Shown one piece after another: positions 57,541-64,000 of a DNA stretch of 64,000 bases. The translations under genes were made by a program, and so were the position numbers. Within the stretch, counting starts at the first letter, position 1. Each line of letters starts with the position of its first letter. The stretch covers positions 1 through 64,000 of the forward strand of contig WSYJ01000155.1 of the NCBI GenBank assembly GCA_020186115.1, written 5' to 3'. The DNA is from Histomonas meleagridis. Taxonomy: Eukaryota; Parabasalia; Tritrichomonadida; Dientamoebidae. The notes below the pieces were generated by a model. It saw nothing but the letters and a program-made list of their open reading frames with translations, was not told the origin of the DNA and did not search any database.

Positions 57541-59000
57541 CTCTTCTGCAACGATTGGACGGTTATTTAAAATAACATTTTTCTCTGGTTTATTAAAATA
57601 AATTTTTGAATTTGAAATTTGACAATAACTTAATTTTTGCCAAAATTCAAATCATTGTGGAAACAATCAAGAAATGTGAGATGTATCCTTCATTATTATT
57701 AATTATAATCTTCAAATATTTTATTTCTATGTGAAGGAGAAGTTCATCAAATTTTTACCTGGTTTTATTATCAATAATTTAATCATTTTCAAAATTGTAT
57801 CATTGACTTATATAAAAAATGTTAAATTTTTGATTTGACATAATCATATTTATATCTATTTTAATTTTTCCTCATTGCACGACCACAATTCATTTTGAAC
57901 AATTTTATTTGTAATTAATTATTTTAGCTTTCGAAAAGCGAAACATAGCAAATATTAATTTTGTCTCTTTTTCATCTGCATTTAGTGTTTATTTAAATCT
58001 AGAATTTGTTTTTCATAAGTAAGATGCATAGATTTTGACGATTGAAATTCGACTTTTTAAGAGGATATTTCAAAGCTGGATAGCGGTTAGTATGTATCGT
58101 GTTATTCAAAAAGATCTATCGTAAAATTTATAAAAATTAAAATATATACAATATGAATTTATACTACAAAGTCATGACGGATCAATTACACAACCGCAGA
58201 CCAAACCTCCAAATCCTCTCAATCGATTTTTAAAAAGTAAATTTCGAACGATATAAAACGATCCCACTTTTTAAAAGAAATTATTATTCTATCAATTTGA
58301 TTTTCAATAAAAATATAAATGACACCTATTTTGAATGAAAATAGAAAATGAAATACAATTTGGCAAAATACAGTCCGATTAAAAGACATTAAAAAAGTGG
58401 TGAGTGTCACAATAACTTATTGAATACTTTATGAATGTGTAAACTATTCATTGATCAAAGTTGAAATTTGAGTAAAACTATATTACGTCATATATATACC
58501 TAAAGTTTATTAGAATGATTTAGATATGATTATGACCGAAATTTATATGATAGCATTAAATTCGAATCTTATATATAAATATTCATTATTTCTGATATTT
58601 TTTTTCTGTTGTAATGAAATATGATATAAAAATATTCTTCGATCCATCAAATTTGTATTTATATAATTCTAATAGTTCAAATATCATGAAATAATTATAT
58701 TGTATTTAAACAAAGCGGATTTATAACAAGTCTATTTCGATAATTGGATATCATCCTTTTATCATTTCGATGAATTTGGATTTAAATAATATATCATTCG
58801 AATTATATCTGTATTTATATTTTTTGATGCTATCATATGCACTGTTTTACATGTTTATAAGTAATTCCAAATGTTTATATGAAATATCTATATTTCCGAA
58901 TATAATTTGAAAATACCAAATGATTAAAATGAATACAAAAGAAAATAAATATCTATAGTATTAATATCATATTATTTTTGTTCCATAAGTAATTTAACTA
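57541..59000. other. Long gene-free stretch
   Basis: AT-rich. No gene on either strand. The last part approaches a decayed ankyrin module. Confidence 0.4.
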
Positions 59001-61064
59001 TTTATGCATGACCACTTGAAGATGCCCATTATGCTGCTTATAATATTTAAGATAAAATTACTAAAGTGTTTTTTTCATAGAATAAATAAATATCATTAGC
59101 ATTTATACCACCGATTTCTTTTTGTACTTTTGCAACTGCATAATGACCTTGTCATATTGCACAATTTCATATAAATTACAAAAGATATAACACAGTAAAT
59201 ATTCATGAGGTACAAATAGGTTGAGCATTAATATTAATCCCTTCATGTTCAATAAGTAATTTAACTATTTCTAAATGACCAAATTCACATGCTCTCATTA
59301 GTGCTGTCCAAAATATTAAAAACAAACACCAATTATTTGATTGAAAACCAAAATTGTTAAAATCGACTTTAAACAAAACAAATTAAAACCTTGATCATTA
59401 ACATCAATTTCTTTTTGCTCAAGAAGTAATTTAACAATGTCTATATTACCTTGTTGAGATGCCTAAATAAGTGCTGTTTGAAATAATTCAAACAATTTCC
59501 AAATATTTACCAAAACATCATAAAATTAGTCAAAAAAATCCATAACATCATGAACAAACTTCTTTATCATTGATTTTTATTCCTTTTTGATCAAGAAGTA
59601 GTTCAACAATTTCTCTATGTCCAAGATAAGATGCTGTTATATGTGCTGTATCAAATAATTTAAATCATTTCCAAATATAATTATAAAATATCAAATTATA
59701 TAAATAAATTCGATTTCATAATTAAAAAATGTACTAGCATTAATATTAATCTTTTTTTGTTTAAGAAGTAGTTCAACAATTTCTCTATGTCCAAGATAAG
59801 ATGCTGTTATAAGTGCGGTTGAAAAAACATTATATGAATATTGGAATAACGAGTGAAACATGAAAATAAAGAAAATAACAAGATTAAAAACAAATTATAT
59901 CCTTTAGAATTAATGTCATATTTCTCATGATTGAGAATATATTTAATAAGTTCTATATTCCCTGAATTTGCAGCATAAGAAATGATATCTTTTGGTAATT
60001 TATTTTCTCTTAAAAAATCTTTTTATAAGAAGAAAATTACCATACTGCGCCAAATTATTGATTATTGATTCATCAATTTCCATCCCTTTATCTAGTAAAA
60101 CTGAAAAAAGTTCATAATTATTGTATTTAATACATATCAGTCCTAAAATGTTCATATCTATTTCCGTAAGTTTCTCTTCATAAAGATATTTAAATATATC
60201 ATTTCGATGAAATTGAATTGCTGTTTCAAATGCACTTTCAAATGATGAATGATTCTGTTCACATAAATGAATGATTTCTTCATTCCCACCTGCAATTGCA
60301 TATTTACCTGTGTTTTCTACATTTGCGCCATTCATAAGTAAATATTTAAAACATTTGATTGAAGAAAAAAATGCTGCATAATCAATTAATGTAACATTTT
60401 CATGATTAATAAATGAACAACTTTCATAAAGTGATGGTTCAATTGTTTGATTAAAATCAAAATTTGTTTGTGATGATATTTCTTGAAGTTTTTCTATTTC
60501 ATCATTCCGAATTATTAAAGCAATTTCATTTGGATTATATCCTTCTTTTAGTAATTTCTTATGAAGCTCCCAATCATTTTTTGAAAGATTTTCGATATTT
60601 TTAACAAATTTATCCCAAAACATAACAATGCTCATCGAATGAAACCCAGAAATACTTCCATGATTCTTTAAATGTTCAACTTCTTCAGCATTTTTATAAT
60701 GAATAAAATATAAAAAATGATCATTATCTAATTCACTGGGTGAAATTAAATTTTTATCAATCATCTTTTGAAAAATATAACATATTCCATCGTGTTTATA
60801 AAAATTATTTAATGAATTTCGGAAAATTTCTATAATATTGATTTCATTTTTGATTTCTTGATTTAATTCAATAAGAAATTGTAGTATTAAATCCGCATTA
60901 TATCCTCTTGAATAGTAAAAAGAAAAAATAATCATGCATATTATTGTATATAAAGAATTTTCTTGACTTTCTCCAATTAACGTTGTAATTATTTGAACCG
61001 TTTCCCCAATATTATCTTCTTTTAAATTATATATATTATTTTCTATTTTCGAAATTATATCCAT
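59000..61064 (-). pseudogene. DUF3447-type ankyrin gene with spacer-interrupted repeats
   Basis: From ATG 61064 (MDIISKIENNIYNLKEDNIG) the first 355 codons (to TAA at 60000) are open and hold the DUF3447 region (SLYESCSFINHENVTLIDYA, YAIAGGNEEIIHLCEQNHSS). A single extra T in a T-run (60012-60017 on the + strand) then shifts the frame. Without it the protein would continue LRENKLPKDIISYAANSGNI. After that at least four ankyrin modules follow on the - strand (ALITASYLGHREIVELLLKQ, AHITASYLGHREIVELLLDQ, ASQQGNIDIVKLLLEQKEID with a TAG before it, ALMRACEFGHLEIVKLLIEH), separated by 80-95-base AT-rich spacers. TCATAAC stands about 20 bases before the ATG as an Inr-like motif. The stop in module three and the frameshift suggest that this copy is inactive. 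Confidence 0.65.
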
Positions 61065-61106
61065 TCTTTGCTTCGTGAAGTTATGAACTTTTATAATTAT
61101 TCCCAA

Positions 61107-61486
61107 ACCCGGGGCACCCCATATATTTATGATAAATCTTGTCTGTGTAATCGATACACTATTGTGTTTCTGCTAATTTGAAAGAATTTTTAACCTCATG
61201 ATTATTTTTAGTTTTGATAAGAAACATTGAAAATAAATGGAATAATTACCAGTCTTTACATCACAATTCAATTGAAGATCGAAAAATTCTATAAAACAAA
61301 AGAGTAAAATATACAACATAATTTGTTCATTACCCTGATGTTCATAATTACAAATATCTCAATAAATTCAATCCTTAAATTCGAATTGCTTGATCTCAGC
61401 AAGCAGCTTCTTGTGAAACTTTTTGTGTTGTTTATTCCATTCATTAATAAAAATAAACCTTTTAATATTTACGTTTAAAAAAGTTT
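61107..61486. other. Intergenic
   Basis: No gene seen between the divergent starts. Confidence 0.4.
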
Positions 61487-62515
61487 ATGTCTCTTTCTGT
61501 TACTCAACAACTCCATATCATAAAAGAGCGACTTAGGGAATTTAGGAAAGAAATAGATGAATCAAGATTTTCAGCAAAACCAAAAAATAAAAATTACAAT
61601 GAAATATATTCAAAGAAAAAATCACAATTCATAAATTTTTCAGACATGTCAAGTTCTAGCGATGTTTTTAATGACATAAAGTATAATAAATATTCTTCAG
61701 ATTCAATACAAGAAGAAAAAAAGCCATATCCAAAACCACCAAAATCTAATAAAATTAAAAATGAAACCCCATATTTCAAACACCATAAAAGCACCAACAA
61801 AAACTCATATCTTTCTGATTCATCGGAAAGTATTTTATCATATCGAAAACATTTACCTCAAGCAATGTTTTCTTTCGACTCAAATTCAAGTATCTTTTCA
61901 TCAAATTCAAGTACGTACTCATCAGATTCAATTGTTGAATGTCCAAATTGCGGATTTCGCTTCAAAAATTCGGATTATTCTACCACTTATAGCAGTTCAT
62001 TTGATTCAGATTCTTCATTTTCAAGTTCGGAAGACAAATTTTTGATCTCAAAAAAAATTACATCATCTGATTCATCAATTGATGATAGTTCGACACTTCT
62101 ATATGACCACAGGAATCGAATACTTTATTCTTCAGACAGTTTTTCATCATCTGATTATATATTTCCCAAAAAATCGTTCAAGCATATACATGAGTATTCG
62201 ACAAAATCTTTTTCTAGCGATACAACTGACAATAAAACGAAACTTGAAATAAGTTATCAGCCGAAAAATTATTTCGAATTTAATGCTGAAGAAGATACAA
62301 ATGATACAAATGAAAGTGATGACGAAGAAATCAATGAAATTCATGAAAAAATCAACAAATTGTACATCGAAGAAGAAGAAGAAACAAATAGTTCAAGTTC
62401 TGTTTTCAAGACGGACGAAGTTTCGTTTGATGTTTCAGATATATCAAATATTTCGATTGATGAAAATGGAGTTCAACAACAAAAACTTAATAATGAACTC
62501 GATTTCTCATCTTAA
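61487..62515 (+). CDS. Ser/Asp-rich disordered protein with one CxxC
   Basis: 342 residues. Short helical N-terminus (MSLSVTQQLHIIKERLREFR), then long Ser/Asp/Phe-rich disordered runs (SSIFSSNSSTYSSDS and similar) with repeated S-S-D/S-F blocks. One CPNCGFRFKN motif near residue 150 could bind metal or only form a disulfide. The C-terminus is acidic (NDTNESDDEEINEIHEKINK) with a short helix. No family recognised. Many phosphorylation sites are likely. Codons and composition are similar to other real genes here. Confidence 0.55.
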   Translation: MSLSVTQQLHIIKERLREFRKEIDESRFSAKPKNKNYNEIYSKKKSQFINFSDMSSSSDVFNDIKYNKYSSDSIQEEKKPYPKPPKSNKIKNETPYFKHHKSTNKNSYLSDSSESILSYRKHLPQAMFSFDSNSSIFSSNSSTYSSDSIVECPNCGFRFKNSDYSTTYSSSFDSDSSFSSSEDKFLISKKITSSDSSIDDSSTLLYDHRNRILYSSDSFSSSDYIFPKKSFKHIHEYSTKSFSSDTTDNKTKLEISYQPKNYFEFNAEEDTNDTNESDDEEINEIHEKINKLYIEEEEETNSSSSVFKTDEVSFDVSDISNISIDENGVQQQKLNNELDFSS

Positions 62516-62609
62516 GACAGAGTAACGCGGAAACATTCTTTATAATGTTAATAAAATATTAAACAAATTTCTGTTTATTTTAATCTATAAAAGAACAGAT
62601 AATATATTA

Positions 62610-64000
62610 TTAGTATGGCGGATATCCGGTGTTCGGCTGCTGGTATTTGCCTTGGGGATATCCGTTAGGCGGATACTGGCTCATGCGCTGATATTGATCT
62701 GGATGCGGTGGCTGCTTACGATCATAAGGCGGTTGTTCAGAATTATAACCGTTGGTTGGGGTGCCCCTTCTATCGTAGCCATTATTTATTGGTGGTTGAT
62801 TGTATGGGGGCTGGTTTTGATATCCGCCATACGGAGGTTGCTGTCTGTTATAACCATCGTATGGTTGCTGTCTCCTATCATAGTTACCGTTTACCGGCGG
62901 TTGCATTCTATCGTAGCCGTTATACGGCGGTTGTCTTCTATCGTAGCTATCGTTCATTGGTGGCGGTGGGTTATATGGAGGTTGATTTCCACCATAACCA
63001 CCATACGGAGGCTGCTGTCTATTATAACCATCGTATGGTGGCTGTTTCCTATCATAGTTATTATTTATTGGAGGACCGTTTACCGGCGGTTGCATTATAT
63101 CGTAACCGTTATATGGCGGTTGAACTTGATTATAACCGTCGTGCGGGGGTTGTCTCCTATCGTAGCCATCGTTCATTGGCGGTTGGTGAGTTCCTCTTTG
63201 CAAGTAACCGTTTGGATGATTGCGATGATTTTGTTCGCCCAAAGGCTTCGAGTCTATCATTGGCGGAGGGCGTTCCTGAATTTCTTGTTCTTGGTCATTT
63301 TGGTTTTGATGCATAAATTTCATTTTTTGTACGAGAATTGATCTTGAGTTCATTGTCGTTCCAGGCAAATAGCCCGGAATTTGAAGAGGCAGCTCAACAG
63401 ACTCAGCGAATGTGTCCTCGTCGATAGTTCCTCTATCATAAAATGCGTCATATCGATTCAAGTTATGTCTATGCTCAATCGCAGAAGGAGGAAATACAAC
63501 TCCGCGATTTAGGTATGACATAAATTGATTTGGTTCAACGTGTGGAAATTCGAATTCGAATTCGCACGAGACATTTTTGTCATAATCGATTCCTTGAATT
63601 CGATACATTTTCCCAAATGACGGACGATTTAAGTTTATAGTTTCCAAATGTTTCGGCGGCGCTAAATCTTTGTGCACGAATATTTTTGTCTTCCCAAATG
63701 TGTTTCTCTTTATTTCATCCGCTGTTAATGATAAATCGGATTTTTCCAAAACTTTTTTCATTTTAACTTCATCTATAAACGGCACATGCACAACTCCATG
63801 CCATGTTGCTGTACTCCCTCCTAAATCAACAGTAAACTTCGTTGGATAAAACTCATGAAGTTCAGACTTAGGATCCGTCATTAAATATTTCATCACTGGG
63901 GGTAAACAATGTGCACTTTGCGGCGGCAAAACCGCCATTAATTGTTCAAGCGGTTTGAACGGTTCTGACAGTTCGAATTGGAAATTTTTTGGATCCAAAT
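62610..64000 (-). CDS. Xrn-type 5'-3' exoribonuclease, C-terminal part (XRN2/Rat1-like)
   Basis: The gene continues past the right edge (its N-terminus is outside the window). The visible part begins in the conserved Xrn middle region: FKPLEQLMAVLPPQSAHCLP, PVMKYLMTDPKSELHEFYPT and ATWHGVVHVPFIDEV, as in XRN1/XRN2/Rat1 enzymes that digest 5'-monophosphate RNA. The last 200 residues are a low-complexity tail of Pro/Gln/Gly/Tyr repeats (YDRRQPPYDGYNRQQPPYGG). Whether it is the nuclear XRN2/Rat1 or the cytoplasmic XRN1 type cannot be settled without the N-terminal part. The catalytic acidic residues are not in the window. Confidence 0.9.
   Translation of the reverse strand, partial: LDPKNFQFELSEPFKPLEQLMAVLPPQSAHCLPPVMKYLMTDPKSELHEFYPTKFTVDLGGSTATWHGVVHVPFIDEVKMKKVLEKSDLSLTADEIKRNTFGKTKIFVHKDLAPPKHLETINLNRPSFGKMYRIQGIDYDKNVSCEFEFEFPHVEPNQFMSYLNRGVVFPPSAIEHRHNLNRYDAFYDRGTIDEDTFAESVELPLQIPGYLPGTTMNSRSILVQKMKFMHQNQNDQEQEIQERPPPMIDSKPLGEQNHRNHPNGYLQRGTHQPPMNDGYDRRQPPHDGYNQVQPPYNGYDIMQPPVNGPPINNNYDRKQPPYDGYNRQQPPYGGYGGNQPPYNPPPPMNDSYDRRQPPYNGYDRMQPPVNGNYDRRQQPYDGYNRQQPPYGGYQNQPPYNQPPINNGYDRRGTPTNGYNSEQPPYDRKQPPHPDQYQRMSQYPPNGYPQGKYQQPNTGYPPY

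Noticed and set aside
62652-63341. Long + strand frames opposite the exoribonuclease gene
   Set aside because: Antisense shadows of the repetitive Pro/Gln/Tyr tail, without protein features.

Overview
The window looks like nuclear DNA of a trichomonad (parabasalid) protist, most likely Tritrichomonas or a close relative. The evidence is very AT-rich DNA, large intron-poor genes packed on both strands, short 5' leaders with TCA-type initiator motifs just upstream of ATG, several Rab-like GTPases and protein kinases, DUF3447-type ankyrin genes, and Maverick/Polinton-like virus-derived DNA. The genus is an inference from these features, not from a database match.

Positions 1-15,341 are an accessory zone. 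It holds: (i) a ~1.6 kb element flanked by inverted, telomere-like TTAGG/TTAAG-rich ends, whose right end is repeated three times (1-2170); (ii) a truncated Polinton-like element with a phage tail-fibre-like protein and a frame-broken PrimPol/SF3-helicase gene (2364-9000); (iii) a second truncated fragment with the C-terminal part of an rve integrase (9001-10518); (iv) a decayed CENP-B/pogo-type transposase (10519-10885); (v) an 87-bp minisatellite; (vi) an array of 14 near-identical ankyrin modules separated by 20-bp repeats (12657-15341). Each of three element ends finishes in a GT microsatellite and runs straight into the middle of another coding region, which suggests nested insertions.

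Positions 16,500-64,000 are mostly host genes. They include a coiled-coil protein, a CAMK-like kinase, a dynamin-related protein, ribosomal proteins eS25 and eL21, a WD40 protein, a TKL kinase with a helical tail, a PH-domain pseudokinase, a NEK kinase fused to an Hsp70-type ATPase domain, a head-to-head pair of Rab-like GTPases plus a third Rab, a LAMTOR3-like roadblock protein, an Ariadne-type RBR ubiquitin ligase, a 1,779-residue Furry/Tao3-like protein, a PSP1-domain protein, a broken TerD-like gene, a Ser-rich protein and the C-terminal part of an Xrn 5'-3' exoribonuclease. Most neighbours are not functionally related. Signalling and membrane traffic dominate.

The most unusual signal recurs at four separate loci (12.7-15.3, 18.9-19.8, 37.1-39.1 and 59.0-61.1 kb). 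Ankyrin-repeat genes there are interrupted once per repeat, always at the same codon position, by short AT-rich spacers with stop codons, frame-changing lengths and a shared 3' block, but without the known trichomonad GTATGT...ACTAACACACAG intron signals. The ankyrin coding segments stay open and conserved at two loci. Either this is an unrecorded class of repeat-phased introns or a very regular decay or amplification process. The second standout is the NEK-Hsp70 fusion at 32,967-34,991.
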